NCBI RefSeq assembly: GCF_043290135.1
Contig: NC_134710.1
Location: 204,940,692 to 205,004,691 of the forward strand
Source of the DNA: Rhipicephalus microplus
Taxonomy: Eukaryota; Arthropoda; Arachnida; Ixodida; Ixodidae
DNA length: 64,000 bases
Reading direction: 5' to 3'
Shown here: piece after piece, positions 47,002-57,158 of the stretch
How positions within the stretch are numbered: the first letter of the stretch is position 1
Layout: every line of letters starts with the position of its first letter
The notes under the pieces: generated by a model
What the model was told of the DNA's origin: nothing
The model's input: the letters and a program-made list of their open reading frames with translations, nothing else
The model's database searches: none
Translations under genes and position numbers: made by a program

Positions 47002-47613
47002 CTTTGAGTGCTCCCAGAAATTTTGTTGCGTACAGAGCAGAGGTCTTGTGGTAGTCGCAGTCGTTGTAGCTTCCGAAAATTTCGAACGCACTCTTCCAAC
47101 GTGTGCACGAAGAGAGGACTAAGCTTGCACCAAGTACTTGGTGAGTCCCCTTGTCTTGACCTTCTTTTCCAAAAGGCACACATGTGTTGCTCCCTCCTGA
47201 TCTTTGAAATACACCAGCAGCCAGGAAAAGATTTCTTGCCAGTGAGGTTGGAACTTCAGTTTCCGCTTACTAACTGACGAAACGCTGTAGTTAGCACCTG
47301 GTTTTTCTGACGTCTGTAGCAAACGTCCTCTAGTATCGTCGTGCTGCAACTCCTGGCGTCTTGACCTATTAAACAGGTGAAGACCAATTTTGTTATGAGG
47401 AATCATGGTTTCAGTGCATTTATCTTGCTCCCATCGGTTTTCAGAAGTTCTTTGGGCACACGAGTAATATTCAGGCAGTACAGAACTACAGCAGGGAACC
47501 ATTTCTTTGGCTCCTGTAGCGTTTTCGCCAGTTGTCAAGTGTGCACTGGGAGCAGCGTCGCCTTTCGAGAAATAATCATCGAAAGTTACCTCACAGCGCT
47601 TCGGTGCGGCCAT
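47002..47613 (-). pseudogene. TTF-type zinc finger / hAT transposase-like N-terminal exon
   Basis: The minus-strand frame starts at an ATG at 47613 (MAAPKRCEVTFDDYF). After about 120 residues comes KRKLKFQPHWQEIFSWLLVY, then a cysteine-bearing stretch, matching the start of the TTF-type zinc-finger domain that precedes DUF4371/hAT transposase domains in ZMYM1-like and related proteins (KRKF-FQ..W...F.WL-Y). The domain's next part (TRWKSAFEIFGSYNDCDYHK) is present but one frame over, so a frameshift lies at about 47100-47125. A strong 5' splice site (CAAAG^GTGAGT, last exon base 47002) ends the block. The N-terminal EVTFDDYF is similar to the short aromatic motif found at the start of many hAT-like proteins. 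No DDE part is found within the following kilobase. A broken transposase or a domesticated gene's first exon. Confidence 0.5.
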
Positions 47614-47619
47614 CGAGTC

Positions 47620-49500
47620 TCATAAAAGGACGCTAATTGACATAGAAAACGAACTACCCACAAATCAATGTATATGCAGCACATTTCAATAGGGTAACTT
47701 CACACTGCTAGGAAGGAACACGCTCAGCAAGCTTTGGGCAGTGACACTTAATGCGAGAAAGAAAAACCTTAGCCACGTTACATGTCAGCTGATTAGGTTC
47801 CGCCTTAAACACTAGCGCTCGTTTATCCCCTGGCGGAAAGATTCGCGAATATATATTTTCTCCGCTTCCTTTTGGGTGCCTGTAAGATAGCGCTCGTCCA
47901 GTATCTTATACTCTGCACACGAAACATCTAACGTTTCCGATTGCGCCCCTGCGGAACGCTGGTAGTTTCTGTTGTGTTGTGATCCCATACCACAAACATG
48001 AATAGGCGCGAAGGCGTAGATGCCAGCAGTGAAATTCCAGTGACTCGAAAGAGAGAACCAACAGGCATGCATCAATGGTACACAGTATACGTAAGTAAAC
48101 TTGTGTGTCATGCGCTGGCAGTTCTCGTTGGAGTTCACGCGTCTGAGAAATTGATTATGGTGAGCCATGCTCTAAACAAGACTGGAGTTCATTCCTTCAT
48201 CACTAGTGAACCAATCACTCGAGATTTTCTGTTGTACCAGGTTGCTCCCGTTCGCGCCGGCGTAACTGCTGCAAACATGAATGCACGTACTGGTTACAAC
48301 AGTGAGGCATATCTAAGCTGCGCCGTGAAATATTGTGTAGAGCTCTGAATCTTTTTACGTAAAGGTAAATGATGACGGCAAAGTTGCAAATAACCGAAGA
48401 CACGTTGCCACAACGCAATAGTTTCAGGGGGCAGAGCGACGAAAGCTACGAACAAAATATATGAACGTTTTAAGCACATAAACCCAGCGAAGAAGCTACT
48501 TTTATGTGAGTAGCTTTAAGGTCCATTCGCTTTGCGTTGCACTGCGTGAACCAGTTCCGGACAGTTAAGATGACAGTGCAGCTGGAGCTGAACTCATGCA
48601 GCACCACTTCAGCGAGTGCTCGCGTAGTGCGACACTAGCTCGACGTTGAAAGGAACGCCGAAGTGCAGGCAGCGCATCCAGAGTACCGCCGATAGCGTGC
48701 CGGCGGCGCCGTATTTCTAACTTGTTTGTGGTGTGCTTGCGTGCGCAAGCATTGGTGCGCAAGCTCGCAATTTCGTCCAAAAAGCCATAAATTTTGTCAC
48801 AACGTGTGCAGCTATTGAGCAAAGTTTTAAAGAACTGATAAGAGTTCGACAATGCATCGTCGCAGTTGTTACGCTGGAATTGATAGGTTGCAACGCAACA
48901 GAATGTCGAGATACCGCAAAGAAGTCCTGAGCCAGTACCTTGATTTTTTCCTTAAGTGACAACTGGGCGACGATTGGTCAGTGCTGAAAAAAAAACGTGC
49001 TTGGTAGTTTTGTGCTACTTGGGTGGACAGCCTCTTGGTCAAACTGTTCGACACTGCCGTGTTGACTGTACATTGTTGCGGCGAGCAAACAATGAATTTT
49101 CTCAACAGCGTCAGTGCGACAGTGATTCCTAGGAGCCAGACCAGATCACGAATACAGCAAAGCCGGTTTCCTAGCAAAACGCGGCTGCATGGGGCCTCTA
49201 AGGGTCATTCCATGCGCTAGCCGCACAGCCACAACGCACGTGCTGGCACACCGGCCGCACACAAGTGGAGGGTGAAAGAGCGTCGCCAATTGGCTTATTT
49301 GTGCCCGCTTGCGCGCGGCAGAGGTCCCGGCACCTGTGTTGCGACTGTGCTGGTAGCGCGTGGAACGGCCCTAAACGTCACGTGATGCAAAAGCGGCCTA
49401 TATGTGAATATAAAAAAGCCGACGGAGTCGACAAATTCCCATTTACATGGTTCACGTCTCCATTCAGTATCTGCGTCAACCTCGTGAGAACACCGCTTAC
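47620..49500. other. No gene identified
   Basis: The overlapping frames at 47812-48168 (minus) and 47998-48348 (plus) are each near 116 codons without known motifs. About 48500-48720 looks like dispersed repeat sequence with a GC-rich end. Confidence 0.4.
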
Positions 49501-49506
49501 GGATAC

Positions 49507-49544
49507 ATACACAGTAAAAAATTTTACACCCAGAAGGGTGTAAA
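49507..49544 (+). repeat. Left terminal inverted repeat, 38 bp
   Basis: Starts ATACACAGTAAAAAATTTTA and continues into the small dyad TTTACACCC..GGGTGTAAA. Confidence 0.9.
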
Positions 49545-49765
49545 TGAGCTTGTCCCGTGGACGACACCCTAAGGGTGTTAATTCAGCACCTTCCAAAAAG
49601 GGTGCTTTACCATGCACCCTTAGAATAGGGTGTACATGTAAAAAAACTGTAGGGTGTTACAAAAACACCCTTAAGGAAGGGTGCCTTCGATGTCCATCAC
49701 TTTTTCAGCACCCTCTGAGGAGGGTGCGAGAAGGGTGCACAAGGGTGTTGAGTGCCCATGGCAGG
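49545..49765. repeat. Left sub-terminal GGGTG/CACCC hairpin cluster
   Basis: At least five short dyads, among them ACACCCTAAGGGTGT (49564-49578), GCACCCTTAGAATAGGGTGT, AACACCCTTAAGGAAGGGTG and GCACCCTCTGAGGAGGGTGC. Similar motifs stand beside the right terminal repeat. Confidence 0.88.
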
Positions 49766-50144
49766 GGTGGCAGTATTCTTTTAGACTGCACTAATAGATA
49801 TCAGCATGCACTGATTACACACTACTTGAAGAAAGTGGTCCTGATTATCGATGGTGCGCCACCTGTCGAGCTCCATTCATTGCGTGTGGGCAAAAATACA
49901 AACGCGTACAATCGTGTATGAACTTGTGCTGGATCTATATATACTTCACAGTATATGCATAATGCGCGTTACAGAAAATGAAGTCTTGCTGCCCTTGCAT
50001 ATTGCATTTATTTAATAGGCAAATAAAACATAAACTTTTCTTCTGCCACACAACTTTTTCACCAGATATACGTTCATGTATACGTACACTACACATGCAA
50101 CACCTCAAATGTTTATTATATTTTTTCAGTTTCACTTTATTGAC
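49766..50144. other. No gene
   Basis: AT-rich sequence between the sub-terminal cluster and the tandem repeat; nothing recognised. Confidence 0.5.
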
Positions 50145-50550
50145 AATTCTTTGCAACATACAATTACACTGGTTTCAGTTTAGTATACTGCTTCAAGTAC
50201 ATAGAGACTACAAATGAAATACACGCTAATATATCCCTATAATTCTTTCAACTATCTACAATCCCAGTGGTTTCCAGTTTAATACTCCTTCATGTACACA
50301 ATCGGTTAATAGGAATGAAATACAGGCAAATATATACTTATGATTCTTTCAAATATATACAATCACCATGATTTCACTATATACGCCTTCATGTACACAA
50401 TCGTTCCCAAGAAGTGATGCACACAAAAATATATATGGATAGTGTTTTCAAATGTACACAATCACAGTGGTTTAAGCTTTGTATTCCTGGATGTATAACA
50501 ATTGGTTATGAAAAATGATGTACATGCAAACATATATGGGTTTTCGCACA
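50145..50550. repeat. Tandem repeat, about 99-bp unit, four copies
   Basis: The phrase ATAC-AATCAC-(C/A)GTGGTTT...TTCATGTACACAATCG...AAATGAAATACA...CAAATATATA-TGATTCTTTCAA repeats with anchors at 50167, 50264, 50365 and 50463 (spacings 97, 101, 98). Copies have diverged but are easily aligned. Confidence 0.85.
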
Positions 50551-50679
50551 TATAACTTTAGCGAATACTTAAGAAACCAATACATTGATCAGAAACACAA
50601 TAAGCTAAAAACGAACACAAAACCGAGTCAGGACACACAAAAAACAAAAAAGGTAATGCATAATTATGGCTAATGACAC

Positions 50680-50890
50680 AGCTGGGTCACTTTATGCCAA
50701 ATGTCCCAGCCATTTTGGCAACCATCTCAAATGTATTCGAAAAACTCGTGCTGCGTTGAAAATAGTGAACTTCTGGAATATTTAGGAGAGGAAAAATATT
50801 TGGTCACGTGGCTGCCTTCTGAACTTCCTGGAATGCCGTCTAGGTTTTGTATGTGAAAAATTTTATTTTAAAAGCACCGCTCCTTCTTTC
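50680..50890 (-). repeat. Dispersed repeat R600, partial inverted copy
   Basis: The reverse complement matches the last 230 bases of the copy at 52380-52975 (GACGGCATTCCAGGAAGTTC, TTTTCAACGCAG, GGCTGGGACATTTGGCATAA). Confidence 0.8.
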
Positions 50891-51500
50891 CATACGAAAC
50901 TCGGTCTACGTGTTACGTAACAAGAGCTTAATTTGGGAGAGTTGATTCATAGTGGTTGTGTGCTAGTTACAGCGCGACAACTTTAGAAAGAGACAGAAAG
51001 GACAGGAAAGAGCACCGACTGTCAACTGAATTTAATGAATGTTCTACGAGCGCTTTTATACGGAGTACAAGAACCGTGTTCATGCGTGACGACACGTGTG
51101 AGCACTACAAAATAATCTTAATTGTGAAAAGAATACTCCCTCTCGGAAAGGATAAGTGAACGTGTAGTGATGCACTGATCATTGGTTTACCTGATAAAAA
51201 ATACTTCTACAAACGTTAAATTGGCATTAAGTAAACCTATTCTCATGACGAATAGGGCAAGATTGACTATTCCTGTTGCTGTTTAGTACACACACTTTTG
51301 AAAGCTTGCAAGGGGTGGAAAACAACACGCTAATATCATATCTGCTGGCTATTTTTTTAATTGTAAGACACGTGATGTGGTGTAACATGCAAAGGTTTTG
51401 GTCATTGTTTTTTGTTGGTCCTGTCTTCTTTAACTTTACTTTCTGCAGGAGGGTTTTGCAAACGGGTGTGATGATTCTGTTGGGATACCCAGCATCTTTT
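50890..51500 (-). mobile_element. Penelope-like element fragment, left inverted copy
   Basis: It aligns in reverse complement with 51665-51960 and 52143-52370. Shared landmarks are AACTTTACTTTCTGCAGGAGG, TTTTCCACCCCTTGCAAG, CAACAGGAATAGTCAATCTT, then TTTTTATCAGG and AATTCAGTTGACAG. About 180 bases encoding the GIY-YIG core are deleted at the junction near 51200. Confidence 0.78.
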
Positions 51501-51664
51501 AGTCTTTTAATCTGGTTTTTAAGCCTGACCTCACCCTTGTGCTAACATGACTTCTGAAGGGTGGCCTGAATACATGTGGTATCAATTCCTCTTTCTACTA
51601 ATTTTGAATGCCCACTATCAAAAGGCAGAACATTCTTAGCACTCCTGGGCTGATAGCACCAGCC

Positions 51665-52370
51665 AATACCCCAACAGCATCATTACACTTGTTTGCGAAA
51701 CCCTCCTGCAGAAAGTAAAGTTAAAGGAAACAGGACCAAAAGAAAAAGAGAATGACCAATCACCTTTGTATTTCACACGGTACTACGTACATAAGGTGTC
51801 TCACTATTTTAGGAAAAGAGCCAGCAGATATGACATTGTTATTTTCCACCCCTTGCAAGGTTTCAAAAGTGCATGTACTTACAGCAACAGGAATAGTCAA
51901 TCTTGCACCATTCGTCACTAGAATAGGTTTACTGCATGCCAACCTAATGTGTATGAGATACCACTAACACGTGGAAAAGTAAACATAGGACAAACTGGGC
52001 AATGCTTCAAAGATCAAGCAAGACAGCATGCTTTAAATGTTAAGAAGGGCTATAGTAGTCTCATGGCTGGACACCGTAAAGAATGTAAGTGTAGTCCTAG
52101 GTTTCATAAAACACGGTTTTTGAAAAAGAAGCAAGCAGAAAAATGAGAGATTTTAGAACTTTTTATCAGGAAAGCCAAGGATCAATGCATCAGTACACCT
52201 TCACTTATCTTTTCAGAAAAAGAGTATTCTTTTCTCGGTTAAAATTATTTTGTCGTGGTCACACATGTGTTGTTGCAGATGAGCCCTGGTCTTGTGCTCA
52301 GTATAAAAACGCTCGTAGCACCTTCAATAAAATTCAGTTGACAGCGCTCTTTCCTGTCCTTTTTGCGATA
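51665..52370 (+). mobile_element. Penelope-like element fragment, right copy
   Basis: Contains the RT-to-endonuclease linker, the GIY-YIG endonuclease and a 3' end with ATAAAATTCAGTTGACAGCG. 5'-truncated. The RT domain itself is not present. Confidence 0.8.
51949..52146 (+). pseudogene. GIY-YIG endonuclease remnant of a Penelope-like element
   Basis: The frame reads YEIPLTRGKVNIGQTGQCF, then DQARQHALNVKKGYSSLMAG and HRKECKC, the layout of the Penelope C-terminal GIY-YIG nuclease with its Cys/His region. Upstream in the same frame, SCTIRH is followed by a TAG, so the protein is interrupted. The YIG tyrosine is asparagine here, and the arginines and glutamate usual in TGR and R..EH are glutamine. 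The nuclease would have cut target DNA for retrotransposition; this copy should be inactive. Confidence 0.75.
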
Positions 52371-52379
52371 TGATTTGTA

Positions 52380-52975
52380 TTACAGAAAGAATTTCATTGT
52401 CTTACAGTTTAGGTATAATGATGAGTTTTCATTGTATCACAACATGGAGCAAATTGTATCTCAATACGGACAAAAATCATGATTTTGTGAAATTCGTGAT
52501 ATTTTCTTGTATATTTCAGCAGCTTGAGAGGTATAAAGATATTTTTTCCTCAAAATATATCTTCTGTGGAGTAAGTATTCACTGCTCAGATATTCATACA
52601 AAGTGCAATATTGCAATAAAAAATGCAAACATAACACATTTTGGCTTTATTCTTGAAAGCGAATGTGGCAAAAAAATTGCACTATTATTATTGAGCTTCA
52701 AATACCTTACAGAAGCACATTTACTTAACAGGTAGACCGAATTTGCTTTAGAAAAAATAAGCGGTAGTTTTAAAACGAAATTTTCCACAAACAGCACACA
52801 GACGGCATTATGCCAGGAAGTTATAAGCCAGCCACATGAACAAAACTTTTTTTCTTGCTGAAATATTCTAGCAGTTCACTGTTTTCAACGCAGTAAGTCA
52901 GCACAGTTTTTTTTTTTCAAATACAATTCAGATGGTCGCCAAAGTGGCTGGGACGTTTGGCATGGAATGGTCCAG
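52380..52975 (+). repeat. Dispersed repeat R600, copy 2
   Basis: Shares AAATTGTATCTCAATACGGAC, CACTGCTCAGATATTCATAC and CATAACACATTTTGGC with copies 1 and 3, and ends GGCTGGGACGTTTGGCATGG. It directly abuts the 3' end of the right Penelope copy. Confidence 0.82.
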
Positions 52976-53194
52976 CTATATTTAAGCAAAATAACTTACA
53001 CAAATAACAATATTTGTTCATCTACCATGACCACACTAGAAAAAGTTGTTCAGGCATTGTGACACTAAAATTTTCAGCGTCGTACTGCCTGAACAACTTT
53101 GATAAACTCCAAACTCACGCCGAGAAAAAGCCGCTCAATCACGGTGGTTGTTAAAGGCCTTGCGGCCGTAGACAATGTTGAAAATAAAAAAAAA

Positions 53195-55261
53195 TCAACT
53201 CATCAGTGCTGTCACTCCCTCTTCGTCATTACTGACAAGGAAGATTTTTCGGTTATCCATGTGGAGGTTCAGGAAGTAGGCTTGCTCTAGGCTGGGGCCG
53301 GGGTAGACTACGCAGAACGTCAGCGGCACCCTCTCATCCTGTAATAAGAGCAAATATGACTTCTCATAAAAGGATGTTCGTGCTGTTCTAGCAGCACCAT
53401 ATATAAAGAATGTGTAGTGTGTACCCTTCGAAATGGCGTGTAATTGACATTACACTGAACTCGAAGCATACAACCCATACATCTCAATAATTTCGTATGA
53501 TAAAGATAAGAGTTTTCCAGCATACAGCAAATTCCCGAAATGAGGTGAAGTGTAAGACTACAGCTCAAAAATGGCACTTACGAAAACCTGAACTCACCTA
53601 AGAATCAAATTCCTTCTAGGGTAGTGAGCTAGTGTGAAAAACAATTCTTAAAGTACAACGTTCAGAACATGTAGCATTAATTAAAACACACAAGAAACTT
53701 ACCTCTTCTTGTACAAACAGTGAAGACATCTCTGTTTTCTCTTTTACATGAGAACAAATGATCTTGGGCGTGGCACTAGCCAAGAGGTCTGCAAAAAAAA
53801 AGTAATAGATTTACTGACTTCAATCACGCCTCTAACAATCTGAGGAATTGTTACAAGTCACCAATCTGTGCAATTCTGACTGCCTCTATAAGGGCATCAA
53901 AAATGAACAATTTTCTCGTTCTTTCTACCCTCACAAGACGCTCCGTCAATGGAATCTAATCCAAATTTGACGCTGTGCTTCCTATTTGCCTGCTTTCTAG
54001 ACGTAGGGCTGCGAACATGTGTTTTGTGCACCTAATCCAGCACAGAAATTCGTCATCTATAATTCAATCATCTTAATTCATTGTAATTTGATAAAAGATG
54101 TGATAGCTAGTCCAGTTTTTAGAGTTGCGGGCCTGCAATAGGCACTGCCTAGCACGTATGAAAGTATTTCTTTAAAAAGATTTTTTCAAAGCTTGCTTTC
54201 CGAAAAAGCGTCTGGCATATTTCGACAACCAAGCCCATCGTCTGATGGCAATCAGGGGCACGCTATCAGCGATTATTGACCACGGGATTTACAAACGTAA
54301 CCCGTGCCTAAATACTCAGTTAAACAAAATCAAGCAAGTAGGAGCGCTCGAACGACACCAACGTGCGCGGACGCCGTCTACGTTGTAGCAGCCATGGCTT
54401 ATGCTAGAGCTACCGCACATATAGCTCCCACAGTCACGTATACTCTCTCGATTCTGTTATAACGCCGAACGTTATCGCAGATGAAGGCAAAGCACGAAAA
54501 CAGCAAACAGAAACGAGGGCAAACAACGCACGGCGATGGCCACAACAACGCGCCTTTGGAAGTCTGCTAGATCTTTCCCTGTTGCTGGTGACACTTGTCC
54601 TAAATAGCTTAAAAAACCAAGGCGCACGTGCTGGGAGCATCGCGGCATATCAGCACCTCCAACTATACCGTCTTTAAGCAAAAAAAAAGCCATTTCGTAC
54701 AGTGCGTCTCTGTACATAATTTTTTCTTTTTCTTTCTTTTTTTACTCTTACACCTACAGAAGCACGTTGCACATTTGAGTATTAATAGAAATGTTATTAC
54801 GATGTAGCCCAAAGCACATCTTAAAACAATATCAACCACTTTGTGCAGTGTAGAGACAATGTGCGATCAGCAACTCAGCCCGCCCTTGTTAAGTGATCAC
54901 ATCACTCACTGTATGAGTGATGCAGGCACTTACGCAACATCGCGCATAGCTGTGTAAACTCGTTAAGTCCCACGTTTAATCGGGCATCTGCAACAGGCCC
55001 ACGAACGCATGCTGTTGTAAATGGCTGGCAGCCTACTTCGGCAGAGCTGCTGCAGGCGCCCAGCTAGCGCTGTATGATTACTACCTACGAAAACAGTACA
55101 CTCACCGTTAACAGGCCCACGTTGTCCGTGTCCGCCACTCCACGAATATTCCTTAATCCGAGCGTCACTTCGAACACGGTGTCATGCGTGACCACCATTG
55201 AATATGCGCCTGTTCGCTTGAACACACACAGCGACCAAGACCCCAGACCAACGCAACGCAT
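53195..55261 (-). CDS. Spliced gene of unknown function (at least three exons)
   Basis: The last exon runs 53338-53195: acceptor CTCTTATTACAG, then 47 codons starting DERVPLTFCVVYPGP, through AYFLNLHMDNRKIFLVSNDE, to a TGA. The exon before is 53788-53703: acceptor TTTTTTTTTGCAG, 28 codons (LLASATPKIICSHVKEKTEM, SSLFVQEE), donor GAG^GTAAGT; its end joins the last exon exactly in phase. A first exon ends at 55106 (ACG^GTGAGT) with an ATG at 55261 or, in a better fit, 55198 (MVVTHDTVFEVTLGLRNIRG). Phase requires an extra exon of 3n+1 bases between; 53989-53935 (55 bases, KHSVKFGLDSIDGAS, donor CTT^GTGAGG) fits but has a weak acceptor. I do not recognise the protein: small, soluble-looking, without a signal peptide or membrane segment. 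It lies inside the TIR-bounded region. Confidence 0.6.
53339..55105. other. Introns of the minus-strand gene
   Basis: AT-rich sequence between exons. The frame at 54472-54717 (minus) was examined as an exon and has no fitting splice sites. Confidence 0.4.
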
Positions 55262-55502
55262 TTGAAAGACGATGAGACAGAGAGAGGAACGTTGAGAGAG
55301 AGAAGGAGGAGGCACTGGCGGCGGCTGGCGCCGCAGCTGTCGACGCAGGTGCTCGGTGACGCAACTATTCGCTTATCTACACCGCCGTTGAGGGAGCAAC
55401 GCTGGCCGGGGTGAGTGGGGGGGGGAGCTGGAAACCCGCCAATACGGCGCCGAAAGGCAAACGCTATGGCGCATACGGTGGACGGCCGTTCGACGACGCG
55501 GA
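55262..55502. promoter_or_regulatory. CpG-rich stretch between divergent genes
   Basis: This is GC- and CpG-rich compared with its surroundings (GGCGGCTGGCGCCGCAGCTG, CAATACGGCGCCGAAAGG, GGACGGCCGTTCGACGACGC). It separates the first exon of the minus-strand gene from the plus-strand frame beginning at 55503, as a bidirectional promoter would. Confidence 0.4.
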
Positions 55503-55835
55503 ATGACTCCTTGTAAACGGCAACTCTCCTTCCAGCCAGTCGCACAGCGACGCAGGTTATTTACCAGCCTCGGGTTCTTTGAGTATTTTGACAGAATGCG
55601 ATTGCAGTGGGCGAAAAATAGTGAAGCGAAACTTGCGGAAAACAAAGTGCACCTTGGAATGGCCAGAAACAATTATTTCGTCCTCGGTGGCATTAGCGGG
55701 AGAGCATCGCTATACCTTTTTCCAGAGGAATTTCTTTTCGCATTGTCTGTGTCTGGCAATTCCACGTATGGTGCCGCAAACACTGAATGCGTAGTCGAAG
55801 CTGGAACAAATTATTCCACAGTCACGGATGTTTAG
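55503..55835 (+). CDS. Possible N-terminal exon of a tRNA-splicing endonuclease subunit Sen54-like protein
   Basis: 110 codons from 55503. The part MRLQWAKNSEAKLAENKVHL, NNYFVLGGISGRASLYLFPE, EFLFALSV resembles the N-terminal domain of Sen54/TSEN54, where a W...V......G..F...G...G..YL.PEE.LFLLE pattern is usual. Sen54 is a structural subunit of the nuclear enzyme that removes introns from pre-tRNAs. If correct, an intron should follow soon after EFLFAL; a donor-like CAC^GTATGG lies near 55766. The frame otherwise ends in TAG at 55833-55835. The match is by eye over about 50 residues, so it could be a pseudogene or a coincidence. Confidence 0.35.
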   Translation: MTPCKRQLSFQPVAQRRRLFTSLGFFEYFDRMRLQWAKNSEAKLAENKVHLGMARNNYFVLGGISGRASLYLFPEEFLFALSVSGNSTYGAANTECVVEAGTNYSTVTDV

Positions 55836-56261
55836 AAGGCTTGTCACGCACCACGAAACGTGCCGAGGTTGTTATAACAAACTTTTTGCTGACCACATGA
55901 TCAGCACATAATTCCATATCGTTGCCCAATGAGCTAGCTAAGCACCTGTAGCAAAGGCAGGGCACGTTCTTGTTAAACGTTGTTAATATAAACGATGGTT
56001 GTGCATAAGTGCAGTGGCAGCTTCCCGTGTGAATTGGTCATAACCCACGTTTTCGAGCGTAGAAGCGCCTCAGCGGACCTAATCAGCTCCCACAGCAAGT
56101 TCGTAAGCAATTATGAGGTACGAAAATGTGCAGCTGTTTTCCATGTACTGAATAGTCCGTGTACAGTGCGATGACCACCGCCATTTCTTAAGCCACCTCC
56201 CATATAGACTCCCAGTCTGAACAGGTGTGGGACCTTAAACACTAAGAAGCAGTGCCCCCCC
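55836..56261. other. No gene recognised
   Basis: Could be an intron of the plus-strand candidate. Confidence 0.4.
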
Positions 56262-56530
56262 CCGCACACACACACGAAATTTGAGGGTGCACGGGCTGAT
56301 ACACACGCATACTTATTCACAGGCGCACACACATACACGTATACACACATACGGCAACACACACACGCGACCGTAAACGCATGCATGCATGGGCGTACAC
56401 ATGTGCACAGGCACGCTTAACACAAGCACGGACTCGCACATACACGCGCACGCACACAAGCACGGGTGTACACACAACCGCGCTTACACACGAGCACATG
56501 CGCAGGCTCACGCACACACACCCATACTCG
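56262..56530. repeat. Degenerate CA-rich tract
   Basis: CACACA/CGCACA/TACACG sequence with many changes. Its Thr-His and Cys-Val frames are not genes. Confidence 0.88.
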
Positions 56531-56734
56531 GGCGAACATTATGTGTGTGTATATAATCCATAGCAAACATGTAGCTTATAACCAACGCTAAGGAAAGCTT
56601 TCGTAACATGGATTGCAGTTAATTGCCATTATAGATGAAACGCGATTTGCTTCTGCTGGCATTCTGCTGTATTTGGAGAGCACCTTCACACATTCTAAGT
56701 CAATTAGGCCGTCATTTAACGCAAGGTCCACATA

Positions 56735-56963
56735 CTAGTGCAGTAGCTGCGCTGCTCGGCCGCCAATCCGAAGGTCGCGGGTTCGATGCCGGCCGTGGCA
56801 GTCGAATTAAGGCGGAGGCGAAAAGGTAGAAGCCTTTTCACTGTGCGATATAAGCGCTCAATAAAGAACACCAAATGGTCAAAATCTCTAGAGCTTTTCA
56901 CTACGACGACCCTCATAATCATATCGAGGTTTTTGAGACGTAAAACCCCAAATATTATAATTA
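56735..56963 (+). mobile_element. Diverged tRNA-derived SINE
   Basis: B box GGTTCGATGCC within AAGGTCGCGGGTTCGATGCC; the A box is poorly kept. The body has ACACCAAATGGTCAAAATCTC, TTTCACTACGACGACCCTC and GAGACGTAAAACCCC. Relative to the main family many changes are seen, so it is an older copy or another subfamily. Confidence 0.7.
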
Positions 56964-57004
56964 TGTGTTGTTCTTATGCTGCATATTCCATCTGATGAAT
57001 CGTC

Positions 57005-57158
57005 ACCTACACCCTTCTCAGGCACAAAAGCACCCTTAGAGCCTATTTTAGGGTGCTATCGAGGCAAGCACCCAAACAAATGGGTGCTTTTTTTTCAATC
57101 GACCATTTATGGGTGTTAAAGGGTGTTGCAAAAGGTGCTTTCTCGTAAAAGCACCCTT
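57005..57158. repeat. Right sub-terminal GGGTG/CACCC hairpin cluster
   Basis: Includes AAGCACCCaaacaaatGGGTGCTT (57066-57089), AGCACCCTTAGAGCC...TTTTAGGGTGCT and AAAGGTGCTTT...AAAGCACCCTTT. It mirrors the cluster at 49.55-49.77 kb. Confidence 0.88.

Larger units (their letters stand above)
50680..52975. repeat. Giant imperfect palindrome made of Penelope and R600 pieces
   Basis: Left arm 50680-51500 and right arm 51665-52975 run as inverted copies around a spacer near 51580. From the centre outward both arms have a Penelope-like coding segment, its 3' end, then R600. The left arm lacks the GIY-YIG part and the first half of R600. Confidence 0.82.

Noticed and set aside
47812..48348. Overlapping 116-118-codon genes on both strands
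   Set aside because: No motif, no consistent splice sites, and one strand's openness is probably a shadow of the other or of chance.
54472..54717. Middle exon of the minus-strand gene
   Set aside because: The frame looked coding but has no acceptor/donor pair giving the required phase.
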